Shown here one piece after another: positions 1 through 12,200 of a stretch of 64,000 bases of DNA. Location of the stretch: NCBI GenBank assembly GCA_024529925.1, contig JAFEUB010001051.1:620001-684000 (forward strand), given 5' to 3'. The notes under the pieces are model-generated. The model was given only the letters and a program-made list of their open reading frames with translations, had not been told where the DNA came from and ran no database searches. The stretch is from Ophthalmolycus amberensis (lineage: Eukaryota > Chordata > Actinopteri > Perciformes > Zoarcidae). A program made the position numbers and the translations under genes. Within the stretch, counting starts at the first letter, position 1. The number at the start of each line of letters is the position of its first letter.

Positions 1-1628
1 TCCAACCGTGTGCTCATACACCTTACACCCCTCATCTAGCGCCCACACAGGTAGCTTGCTGCACACGTTGCCATGTCAGCAGCAGCCAATGCACACTTCC
101 ACCAGCACGGCCTGCAGAGATATACAGTGGCTGTGAGGTGACAGTCTCAAGCTGCATGTGTCCCTGTATGTGTGTCCCACTATACCCTTCCAAACCATGC
201 CCCGGCAGCAAAGGGGTTGCAGCTGCGAGCACACATGCTGCTGTAAGTTGGTTCGGATGAAAGTCGTGCAGGGCGGGCTCGACATTAAAAACCTGAGCAT
301 GAACCACACCACTTGACAGCCCTTCCGACGCTCCAAAGGTCAGATTATATCCGACTATTAGTGGCTTGTGTAAATGGATCCCGTTAGATCTCATTGCAGA
401 ACAAGGGTTTTTTTTGCGCTCTCCAGAAATCTGGAAGTTTAATTTTTTGGGGGGTTACATAAAACCGAACATTTAAAAGATTTTCGTCCGCTCTAACAGT
501 TGCGTATTGTGCAGAAATGAGCAAAGAAGGGAACACACGGGACATATGGAATACCGCTGAGTGGCATGTGTTGTGGAGGGGTGAGGTTTTCTTTTTCCTC
601 TATTTTATCTGCAGCGAAATCATTACATTATGTTTGTGGGCGACTGTTTTGCTGAATCAAAATAAAAGTAAATGCAAGCATAAATACTCTGGTGCAATGG
701 ACGAATCTAAATGTGTTCAATGTGTGCTTCTTGGGTATAATCACAATGGAGTGCCACTGAGGTTTCCTAAGCCACACTTGCAATTATTTCGGATGGTCTT
801 GTTTACATCCATAATGAACCAACGGCAACATTACATCCCTCAAGTAAGCACTTAAGGACTCCCCGCTCCTAAACATAATGAAGCTTTGATGAATACAGTA
901 ACTGCTGAGACGTCTGAGGCACTACTAAGCCCCGTATATCAGGGCCTCGTTCCCCACTGAATGAAACAAAGATCATGCTGCTGCAGGCTTACAAGTGTTG
1001 TTTGAACACCATCGGGATCGTTTCCCCTGGTTTCAGCACAGCAATGCCACATCCCCGTTGATCCCGAGCAACACAGAGGACAATGTCGAATGACTGTCGC
1101 TGTTAAAAAAAAAAACAGGAAATGATCCAAGAACTAAGCCCCCTTTAAAACCTACAAAAGAGCCACTGATTTAGATTTAGTTCAAGGCAGCAGAATGATT
1201 CTCAAAGCTTCTGGCATATCTCCATTTTCGCAATTTCTCTCCTTCTTATTCAAAACCTCCCCATCCTGTTCAGCACTGGCTCGGCATATCAACGTAGGAA
1301 GTGATGGGATTCCTCTGTCGGTTTCACACAAATGAAATGTCACTCTCAACTTGTGGAAACATTTTCAGTAAGAAATGTGTGTGTAGACACTGACCTAGTC
1401 TCTATCCCGCTGATCCAAAAGGTTCTCACTCGCAACTCGTCAGATACAGACGCTTGGTCGGGACCCCTTGGCGTCACTTTTTAAAGCACTGGGTTCCCCT
1501 TTAGCATCATTAGTTTAACATGTTTAGTCCTGACAGACTTCAATGTTGTGAATTCAAACAAAACTACTTAGTTAGCTTTCGGGGGAAAAAATACTCCATG
1601 GTTAGGATTTTTAAAAGTATGTTTAGAA

Positions 1629-1675
1629 CTTAACTTAAGTTACGTACGTAAGTTATGTATGTGACGTAAGTTAAG
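1629..1675. repeat. Nested palindrome / hairpin-forming segment
   Basis: Outer 9-bp arms CTTAACTTA (1629-1637) and TAAGTTAAG (1667-1675) are exact reverse complements. Between them lies the perfect 12-bp palindrome TTACGTACGTAA (1640-1651). No flanking direct repeat makes it a clear transposon end. Confidence 0.7.
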
Positions 1676-2226
1676 CGCCTTACCTAACCTAAAATAAGTC
1701 CATGTTGACTCCACAGAGGACATCAACAGTGGTCTTCTGGGTGAAAGTCCTGCGTTTGTTGACCCATCCCTCCACGCCAACCTCCTCCCGATGCCGACTT
1801 TGTTGCTCTTTAAACTGACACCTGACTTCCTCTTTTACTCCCGTCATAATTACTACAGCCACTAGAGGCAGCCCTGCACATGCAGAACTGACGCTAGAGG
1901 GGTACGTAGAGCGCCACAGTTTGATGCGCAAGGCCATTGAACGAGCATCCGTATGTGACGAGTTGGGAGTGGGAACGGGCCGGCTGAACAGCGCCTATCA
2001 GGCAAACCTGAGATCTGTTTTCCTCCCAGTCACTACTGTGTTCATGATGCATGTCATAGAAGAGCCGAGGCCGACCCTGACCCCTCTCCACGTCACAGTC
2101 AAACTTAAAAACACCGCTCCGCACGTTTGTGTGGTTAGCAAACAGCCGGAGAAGCACAGAGAAGACATTCCCAGTGCAAAGATAAACAGCAAAAGGAAAG
2201 CAGATGAAAGATGATGTGAGCCAGCT

Positions 2227-2246
2227 TGTGTGTGTGTGTGTGTGTG
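2227..2246. repeat. (TG)10 microsatellite
   Basis: Ten uninterrupted TG units in the presumed last ARMC4 intron. Confidence 0.95.
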
Positions 2247-4968
2247 CACGTAAAAGGGCTGTAAAACTACAGTACATGTCCAGTTTCAAAACTGAGAAAA
2301 TAATTTCCTTCCTCCTGATTATAATCACATTTTCTTGGGGGAAAAGGTCTCCCGGCCGTCCAAGACGTCCTCAATGCGCCAGTGTCGAGGAGTCGATGTG
2401 AAACATTTGCCCGCGGGTTATATATGATTTATCCAAAACACCTCCAAAAGCAAACTTACATCCACCGGCTCCAGAAAACATGCAGCTCGCTAAACAAGTC
2501 TCTTTTGTGAAAAGAGAGGATGCCTGAGAAGTGCCTGAGAAGTGCCAGAGGTGGCGTTTTTTGCCAACTCATAGCATGTTATTCAGACGACGCCAAATAA
2601 CGGTCTCCCGAAAGCGCACGGCTAGGCTAAGATAAGCGTGTCTCTCTTCCCTGCTTTTCTCCCGAGCTTGCTCTTTCCCTCCCAGCTGGGATCTCTAGGA
2701 ACATAATACGCCACTTGTTGGATATTGCCTAACCGTGGTAACATGAACACTTGCCCCACGTTTGAAGAACTGAATCGTGAGTTTTTGAGGGTTTTTTTGC
2801 ACTTCAGAGAGCTCCAGAAGAGTCCTGACCTCCAAGAAGGGAGCTGGGGAACACGCTCCCCCCCCCCCCCCCCCCGTACCAGTCTGAGAGGGCTGCACAT
2901 ATTGTTGCATTTGCACACGCGCGCACCTTATCGCACGGTGTTAAGTGCGCTCTGTCGGGCCGCGTCTGCCTGGAGGAGTTTTCAGGTTTAAATTCCCCCT
3001 GTGCCGGGTCTGACAGCCATTACGGCTCCATCAAACCCCCCCCCCCCCCCCTCTCCCCCCTCTCCCCAAGCATCCCCATGTTTTAGACTCCTCTGTGGAG
3101 GGCAAACAGCACAAACAGACAGCAGTGTTTAGCTAGGGCTGAGGGGAAGCTGGTGAGGGAAGTCAAGGTAAACAACATTCCCTGCAGCCTCCAGTGAGCC
3201 AGAGACTGTTAAGCTGCTTTCTCTGTGTCTCTAAAGAGGAAGAGGAAAAATGAGGGGAGGGCGCTTTCAAATCAATGACTTTGAGAGGAAAGTTTCAGCC
3301 TGAACTCCTCCAAGCCCCTGCAACCAGGAGAACATGGCGGGGAGAGAGGCTTAAGGTCGAAAAGGCTCCGAAACGTTACGCTCCATGGACCTCAAAAACA
3401 CGGTCGTCATAACAGAGCAGGCAGCACACGGCGCCTGTGTCATCTGCTCACCACACCCACAACCTGAAGTCGTGTTAAAGCAACGAGGACACTGAAGAAG
3501 TAAACGATGTGATGCTCGGCTTGGTTTTTATTCCTTCACCTCACTTTTGGTGTAATGTCTCCCCCCCCACAATGGACGTCCTGGCCATGTAAGAGAGAGA
3601 GAGAAATAAAACACACGGGGCAGAAGTGTGCTCATGCAACAAAAGTGAAATTTTCTTTTTTTCTCATTTGCATAAGCAAAAAGCTGAAAAAAATACATAC
3701 AAGGATCTGGCAAAAGCTTGCGCTCTAGAATACATTCGCTTGAAAATTACCAATAATTACCATCCGCATTTTGTCATTTTCATCAATTTACTTCACAGAG
3801 CTTTTCTCATGAAAGAGCCTCTTTAATAGAAATAGCCGGCTGAAGCTGTCTACAAGGATTTACGATCTCGGCAAACAATCCCCCAGTCCTTTTGGGAGCG
3901 ATGTAAAGCTTGTTGATTTTGTACCTGACACGAAATGAAGCACATCCGTATAAAACTGCGAGATACCAAGGGTGTATGTCAAATGGAACGGCGAAGGGTG
4001 ATTGGCCTCTCAGGCTACAAAGTTCTCTCTTCTCCTGGTATGCATCTCCTGTGAGAGCGAGCACCTGAACAAGGTCCGATCTGAGGGGGCCGGCAGGAAA
4101 ATATGTTGGCAGAAGATTTACACGAGAACTTGTGAATGACTGCAGGTCGTGTCCAAAACAAATCCAAAGTGTTACATTTAAAGATGTTTGATACTATAGA
4201 GTTGAATTGATTCCGGACCAGACAGACTGTTAATGTGTTTTCCAGTGTGAAATACTTTCTCTTCTGTGCTTGATTTCCCCGTGTGAAGCTTAAGGGACTG
4301 GGCCATACACCATTAAGTGTGCTAGAGAGGAAAGTTACTTTGGAGTAAGAGAGACCTTCGCTCGTTCGAAATCGTATACGACACGATGGGTGAACATGTT
4401 TTGAGAGCTTCTCAGTGGCACAGAAAAGCTCTTTGAAATACAGTTGCAATAACAAAAGAGGTAGTTCCAGATTTTGACACGGGGCTGTAAATTAGACACA
4501 GGGCGCTGTATCAATCCTCGATAAACCCTCTCCAAACCTATTCAAGAACTTTTGGGGATATTGTTTTAACACATTCTCTCTCACAGAAGCCTGTATATCA
4601 CGGAGCAGAACACTGCAGCGCGCACTGAATCCAGGAGATCGACAAGCTCTCACACTGTAATGTTTCCTCCGGGGTCAGGCAGGTAAGTGTGCCGGCCTCC
4701 CTCCCCCAGACCGGCTGAGACCGAGGCCAGACTGAACAATGAGGCAGCCTGTGTTGTGTTTCCATGTCTGAGATTAAGAACAACTGCAACGCTGGTGCAG
4801 TTACGTGGCCTTCGGTGATTAAGCTCTTTAAAAGTCCAAAAATACATTATGGAGTAGTGTTGCAACCCCTCAACTGGTACATTAATAAGGGCAAACACAG
4901 AGACAGATTAAAAACGGTGGCATGTCACACACACTTACGCCCATACACACACAGAATTTCAAATATAG

Positions 4969-4989
4969 ACACACACACACACACACACA
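4969..4989. repeat. (AC)10 microsatellite
   Basis: An uninterrupted AC run, with shorter imperfect AC stretches about 20-40 bp upstream. Confidence 0.95.
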
Positions 4990-6025
4990 AAGAGGGCATG
5001 TCCAGTTTCTGTCATGGCTCGAACTACAAAAAAGCATCCAGCTTAACGACTTTTGTAAATTGGACACAACTCTTTCGGAACACCCAATGTTCAGTCCAGC
5101 TACCAATTATGGCTAGTGTTGAACCACATACACTGTAACGGCAGATCAAGCTAAAGTACACCATTTAATGAACATGGGAAAAAAACTATCTGGCTGCAGT
5201 GGCATAACCACTTCATAATTTATGTCGCAGTTGTTATTTAGTGGGGGAGGATTTAAACTAAAAAGATTTCTCATGTGAAAGTCCTTCTATGTGAAACATG
5301 ATTGAACTACAGAGGGAGATAACAGTGGTTTTACCCCATAATGCTGAAATACGGGCACATGATCATCTGTGACAGAGTAATCTCCACATCACGGTCAGAG
5401 ACAAACATAAACAGTCTCTGGAGCTGAGTATGGAAACAGCCCGACAGGCTCAAATGTTAGACAAAACAATGCTTGTTTCTTTTTTGGAGGAGCGCTACAC
5501 AACTGCAACGATGAAGAGAGCTGGCAGATGTAGCTTTACAGAGTCGGGGGTTTGTGTTGGGGGGGCATTGTTTCTTTTAGCCTTCAACAGGCTCTGACCC
5601 GACTCTTTGGCGTGAACCATATCGCCTGCTGCATTCTGCCCTGATGTCCAGGAACCGGCCTTAGCAACAGTTACCCCCAGCTACAGCCCTTTGACTTGTG
5701 CTGTAATGGCATCTAGGGTCTACCGGAGAAATGGCACTGAGCACACACTGAGCTGTTTGCCTTTCTGAATTCCCATGACGGCTAGAAAGTGGAGTCATGT
5801 TTCCGCCGACGAATAAAAACCACTTTGTTTCTGCTCTATCGGTCAAAGGCTCTGAAAATAGTCACAGCTTTTCAAAGTTTATTACTCTGTGTTTTTCACA
5901 CATGGGGGGGGGGCAAAGGGGCTTCTTCCGCAACGTAATTATGCCAAATGTAGTCTCAAAAGCACCAAATAAAGCAGATAAATAACTACTTTGTAAAAAA
6001 GTAAGGAGCCATGAATCCAGCTTAC

Positions 6026-6247
6026 CTTGACCACCCCTCTCTCGTGCATGGTAATGCAATTGTTGGGGTCCCTGGACAGCTGGTACAGGGCCACAGTCGT
6101 GCTCTTGATGACCGCCTTGTCCTTTGACTTGAGGTAACGCACCAGGGGGGCCACGGCCCCGTCATCACCGAAGGCCGCCCTGTTGCTGCCCCGCATGCAG
6201 CAGTGGCCCACGGCCTCGGCCAGGTGGCAACGGAGCCTGTCGTCTGT
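6026..6247 (-). CDS. odad2 (armc4): ARMC4 exon 20 (ARM repeats, residues 949-1022)
   Basis: 222 bp, phase 0, acceptor CCACAG, donor GTAAGC. It encodes TDDRLRCHLAEAVGHCCMRG, then GAVAPLVRYLKSKD and NNCITMHERGVVK. The family continues with about 37 more residues (LLLDM...), so this is the last exon visible but not the last of the gene. Confidence 0.96.
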
Positions 6248-9200
6248 CTGTGGAGAGGAGAACAGGAAGCTATTGGTCCCCAGCGGCCTGTCTTTACAAT
6301 GCAGAGAATAACAAGCTCCGCTGCAGCTCTGCAAGAGACTTTTGGCAAAACCTTTCTATGTTCTTCTCATTAGCTGGGTTTATGCAGCATTGAGGAGGAA
6401 AAGGCCAAGTAGAATCCATTGTAAAGACAGTCATTTGTATATGGACAGTAACCACAGTGGTTTTTAATCGTAAAACCTTGTTGTTTCTCTCCAGCAGTGG
6501 AGTGTTCTTACCGTGATCGTCAACTTGGCCAGCAGCTGGACAACCCCGTGATCAGTGAGGATCGCCAGATGCTCCTCGTCTCTGGCTATGATGGCGATGA
6601 CGGCGCAAATGCTTGCCAGCACCTCGTTGTTTGTTGACTTCAGCAAATTAACAATCAGTTTCAACCCACTGACGAGGGAGCGCACCATTTCCCCTGCATC
6701 CTACAGTCAAAGAGTCTGTTATTAGCCGGTGCTCTGTCAAAATGAACGAGGAGGATGAAGAAGAGGGGAGGTTGCGTAATGACTGAGGAAAGAAGGAGAC
6801 GCCCCGCAGGGGCATCTTTAAGCAAGGCAGACAAAACAAAGGACACTAAATAAGTACAAACAAAGTATTTCCATCAGGCAACAATCAAAGTCCCATCAGT
6901 GGAAAGCGACCAGCAGAACTATCTTCATCTGTGTAAAGCAGATGCTTTCAGAAATAACAACACCGTCTCCGACAGTAGAGCTGTGTTGTGGATCTGGGGC
7001 GGACAAAGCAATAAGTTTGACATCTCTGTCAACCTCTCTCCTCCTGTCAGCCTAACTTGTCATAATGAAGTCGGCAACATAGAATTTAGAGCTTAGGGGT
7101 GACGTTTAAAATGTTTGCCTCGGACTGAAACACAGTGTAGACTCGAGGCTTCACGGTTTGAGTTCATGGCACCAGCTGGCACCACAGGCCTCTCAGCCAC
7201 TTGCGGGGCGATGCCCACCAAACCAACGAGCTCGCAGGGAGCGCTGGGGGAACCACAGCGGAAGAGCTGGCGGAGACGCCGGCTTGGCACATCAGGCCGC
7301 TGTTTTAAAGTCACGACTCCAACGCATCGCACATCAAGGTGGCCCAAGTCTGTAATGTTCAGCGCTTTGAAAATAGAACAGGAAATTTGTCAAAAGCTTA
7401 CAATTACGGATGACTAGAACATTAATCTACATGTCAAGAGCGGATGCATGGCACATACGCTCTGGGGTACAGTGATGAAAGAATTTATTACGTGCACTCT
7501 GCGTTCTTCATACCATAAATTAGGGAATTTCATCAAATTCAGCAGTGACAGAAAAGCAGTGAATCACTTACAGTTTTAGCGTACAGCTACTTTGGTAGCT
7601 GTTGTGTTCTCCCTAACAGAGAAATCCCTGCTGAGATCAGGCCAGGGTGCAGTGTGTGGGCCCTGTGATGCCGTGCCAGAGGATGAGCCATGTGTGCAGT
7701 GCAGGGTAGGGGGTGAGGGGGGGGGGGGGGGGGTGCCGGGGCCAGGAGCTGACCCCACTGACACACAGGAAGCCCTTCCTCAGGAATACTGATGTCGGCT
7801 GGCCCGGGAGTCCCTGCGACAGAGGAAGCTCTCTCAAGCCACCAGCTGCGATAGACTAGCCAGAATCTCTTTCATGGTTCATGGCCTGGACGGGCCCCCA
7901 GATCTGAAAACCGCAACATTATGAGGCTGCACACGGAAAGGCCTTCCTCGCTATCCTCTCCCTCTCCCCTCCTCTTTACCCGGGATGAAATGAAATAGAA
8001 AACACATTATCTGCTGTGCGTGATCTCAAGCTGAGAGGAGGCATGCCAAAGTTAGGAACTGACCCTGACCTCCTTCTCCGGAGCAATCAGACTTCTATAA
8101 CGTCCATGGCTATAATGTAAAAGGAAAAATAAATCAAGCATCTAAATGCGACTCCGTGCCCGGGCAAATTAATGATACACCCCATTACGTGCGACTGGGA
8201 GGGTTGTACTTCCCTGATTGGAGAAAAGAGATAATTGAATGATTCACTACTAAGTCTGTACGGTACTTGTATGGTACTAAATGAGTTTAAGTTGTGGACC
8301 TGTGGGCACAGAGCAGCAGCACTGTATGGAGCATCCAGCAGATGCATTGATACCACGTCTCTCTCATAAATCCACGATGGAACTGCTAACACGAACCACA
8401 TGGGGTTTTTATCTAAATAACGACTGCGCCGAAGCAGCTGTATCAGGTTCCTCAACTCCACGGGCCGAGAGCACTATTTAGCTCTTGTCATTGCCCCTGT
8501 CCCAGGAAAATCACCCAAAAAGCATGTTCATGAATTTCCCTCAAAATTGGCACACTGACGTCCAGACAAACATTGTCAAACTTTGTTAGCGCTCAACGGA
8601 GGGTCCGCAGTCCCCCCCCCCCCCCCCTTCTCGCTCCATATGGTTGCCATGCATAATTTTCGCTACACTTCTGGGCCAGAGAAATTCCAGCCAGAAAAAA
8701 AAAAAAAAAAAGAGAGAGAGAGCTTCAGCCCCAAAGACACCTGTCTGGGCCCAATATGTCTGTTTAAACTTAACCAGATTGTTCCACTGACAAGCTGTTT
8801 ACTTTAATCACAGCGATAATCTAATAGAACAACATTACGTTTGTCGTTGGAAATGATACAAGCGCACAGCGGATCAAAGACCTGTTAATGTGGAACTGAA
8901 ATGAGAGTTGACTGACAACACTGCTGAGTAAGACGATGCTGAAGGCCTGTGACAACGGCATAAAGGAGTTTGTAATGTTTTAAAACAGTACTACACTGAT
9001 TTAGCATTGTACTCTTATGACAAGATATCGTCTAGCCTATTCGTACTTATCCTGGCACCTACATTGCCCACAATGCAACCTGACCACCGACAGTAAAGTC
9101 TGAGATAATGTTGTTACGATGCCAATATCGGCGAGTTCACGATTCTATTCACCGATCTGATATCACTTGATCATATTCAGCTCCTTTACGCTGCACAGGA

Positions 9201-12200
9201 ACAACAACACGCGTCACTCACGACCTGATCTGTACATCCTGCCCAATCAGTACTGCACATATGCATATTAGTACTACACATGTGTGGTTAAACACTGTCG
9301 TGCAGCCTGTTGTTTCCCTGATAATGCTGCATAATGACTTATATGATTTTACATTATGAAATAGGACTCACTAAGACTTACAAACAGGCACTGGTGAGGT
9401 TTTCTTTAAAGAAAATGCTTCCTGTTGATGGACCTCCAAACGTTCAATTGTATTCTACGCATGGTTTTATCCAAACCTCTGTAAGTGGTATTCATGACCA
9501 TGTTGTGCGTTTCTCTGCAAAGCATTGGAGCAGTGTTTTCATTAGGGAAGTGGGTTCACAGAAACTATCTAGTACCCTGTGCTCTGTGTAGATTGTGTCT
9601 CTGTAACTAGTAGCATGTTGAGGGAAGTTTTTCAGCGGGGAAATCAGAAGCCACGTCACAGGATATTACTCAAGTCTTTCTCCCTGCCCTGCTTCCCGAT
9701 TGGCCAATGTCAGTGTGCCAAGGCGGCTTCTCTGCTTCGTATTAGCCCGGGGTTCATGTAAGCCCCCTCTGACACAGCCCTGCCCCTGCTAACCTCCCAG
9801 CAGCAGCAGGTTGGAGGGAGAGCTTAGGAGACAAGCATGGTGATATAAGCAGGCTTCTGTTTTGCGAGTGGGATAACCCTTCATCCTGAAACGACACGAA
9901 CCCCGCAGACCTCTTTGATTTGGGGGCATTCTATGTGCCTCTGGTGTGCTTCGCTCGCACAGGACATAGGACGGAGGCAGAAGACAAATGTACCTTTGCA
10001 TTCTTGATGCATTGACAAAGGGCCCATGCAGCACTGGACTGAACATCTGCACTGGGGTTTTTCAATAAGGACCACACCAGACGGACTCCATCAAGCTGGT
10101 CGATGATCCTGTAGGGAGAGAGGGACAGAAAGCAGTATGAGGTAAAATAGAGGGAGGGATGAACAAGGAAAGAATAAACAGAACTACATTATGATTTCAT
10201 TCAGATAAAGCATAATTATCTGCTTGAACGATTTAAGAGGAACTCATTTGATCATGTTTGTTTCCCAGAACTCTGGTCCGTCTGGTCCAGCGGCAAGATA
10301 AAAAGCGTCGATGGATTTCAGCATTTGTTTTTCATCACAACTTGCCTTCAGTCCTTCTCAGTTCCTCTCCAGACCTGAAACTCACCCACTGTCTGCTCAC
10401 TCGAATCACTCTCCGTGGAAAAGCACAGCATTGCCAGGGCCAGAGGTTAACGCACATACATCTGCGTATAGTGCTTCATACACAGATGTATGAATAGAAA
10501 GTGAGACAAACTTACACTTTATGTCGGTGGCTTGATTTTCAACCAGAGCCAAAAAGAGGACCTCTTTCCAAATCAAACAGAGCCAGAGACAGGTCGCTCT
10601 ATATTTCATTGGGCCCTGAGTGAAGTTTACTTAGGCATGAACTGTATTTCATGTCGCATACATGACTGTAGTCAAAAGTGCAGTCAGGGTCTGGGAACCC
10701 AAAGAATTACGCCACAGTGCACCCGTTGTCTGGTATAAATAACATGTAACGTGTTCCCCATGTGTGCTTCCACCAACAAGGCTGACATTCAATGCTGTCA
10801 TAATTACTTAAACACTCCCTAATCACAGTATCTCCGTGACTGGCAACGAGCAAATACTCATCAGGGACGTCCCCTGCGCCATCTGTCTTCCCTTTGCACA
10901 TAAATCAGTCTACAGGGATCATAACATCAGATTCCAGTCCACAGGGCCTCCTAAATCTGGACCCGAAAACAAAAGTGAAGCGTCACATCATCCGCCAAAA
11001 CAGCTCCGTCTTTCCATGAAGCAGGTATGAAACAGATTAGCAATGAAGTTGCAGCTGACAGTGATGGATTAGAGGAGGAGGCCGCAAACCCGGGAGGCAT
11101 TAAACAACGTGTGTTCACTCTTGTAGCTACACAGGATTCTTTGGGGGAAGCGCTACGTCATTAACCGCACACTGCCTACTGGTTAAGAATGAAAACAAAC
11201 ACATGAGTATTTCATGGAAAACTTGAAAGCGATCAGCGTTTCTTTCTTTTTTTTGTGGGACTTTCAGTAGTTATGGATGACCTGCATCAGAATGACGACG
11301 AGGGAGTGATTGTGCTGATCAACAGAAGGCGGTATAAGAGGAAAAAAATGAAGTCATGTTAACTGACAAGAATGTTGTAGCTGACTGTGTGGTGTACATC
11401 ATCATCATATTTGTTGGCTCGCCAAATACCATCTAATTACTGGGGTTCTGGAAAAACAGGGTTGGGTTGGAGCCGGAAACAGAGTTATGTTAATTGCTCA
11501 GCAAACTACTGTACACATACATGTCTCAAAATAAGCCATCGCCACAAAACATACACAACGCACAAGCGGCCGTTGAAACGAGAGCTTTCTGTTTACAGCT
11601 AAGTGTGAAGGCTGAAAAATGACACGCTCCGGCCGTCATATACATAACGTGAGAAAACGCGGAGAAAGCGGCCAGCCGGTGTGAAACACTTCGCCTCTTG
11701 TGTGAAGTTCAGTGGCTTTATTTTGACATGCTTCGCTGTTTTATTGAACCCCTTGGGTGTTTCCTCTAAACAAATGTAATAGGCTCGCACGGCAGCATTA
11801 ACAGCTAAGTAACAATGCAAAGTCAGACATTAAGTTGCGTTTGTGTCCAGTGCTAATTAATCTGATCTCGTAGTCCATAACAGCCTTGTAAAATCAATGA
11901 GGCACAGATGGAAGCTCCACAATGTTCTGCAATATGGAGGGTGAGGTTAAATGAACACAGAACAAAGACTGCTCTGGACTGTGGTTTACTGTGTTGTGTT
12001 TTGTTTATTCCCAGCCGTGTAGTCTTGGACAGGGTAGGGCGTTAGGTATGCCTGTCTGTCCAGCTCAATTCCTGACAGTGACCACAAAGCTATAGTAAAG
12101 CACTGGGAATTACACCACAACCATATTTAACACAGCAGGTACAATAAACAAAGCTTTTAAAATCTGTCATTAAGCCGAGGATGAAAGGGAGAAGTACCTG

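Larger units (their letters stand above)
1..6025. other. Probably the final ARMC4 intron; no exon found
   Basis: No reading frame on the minus strand resembles the conserved ODAD2 C-terminal block, and no plus-strand gene is evident. The stretch holds a palindromic AT-rich segment (1629-1675), a (TG)10 at 2227-2246, poly-C runs at 2858-2875 and 3036-3051, and an (AC)10 at 4969-4989. Confidence 0.6.

Noticed and set aside
61..130. Minus-strand phrase HWLLLTWQRVQQATC as a possible last ARMC4 exon
   Set aside because: Only a loose likeness to the family's LLLDM...LQEAAAGC; no AG acceptor in the required phase precedes it and the rest does not match.
4015..4455. 146-codon minus-strand frame in the presumed last ARMC4 intron
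   Set aside because: No resemblance to ODAD2 or any family; composition like chance.
9115..9185. GATATC/GATC-rich inverted pieces as a MITE
   Set aside because: No paired termini or target duplication could be defined.
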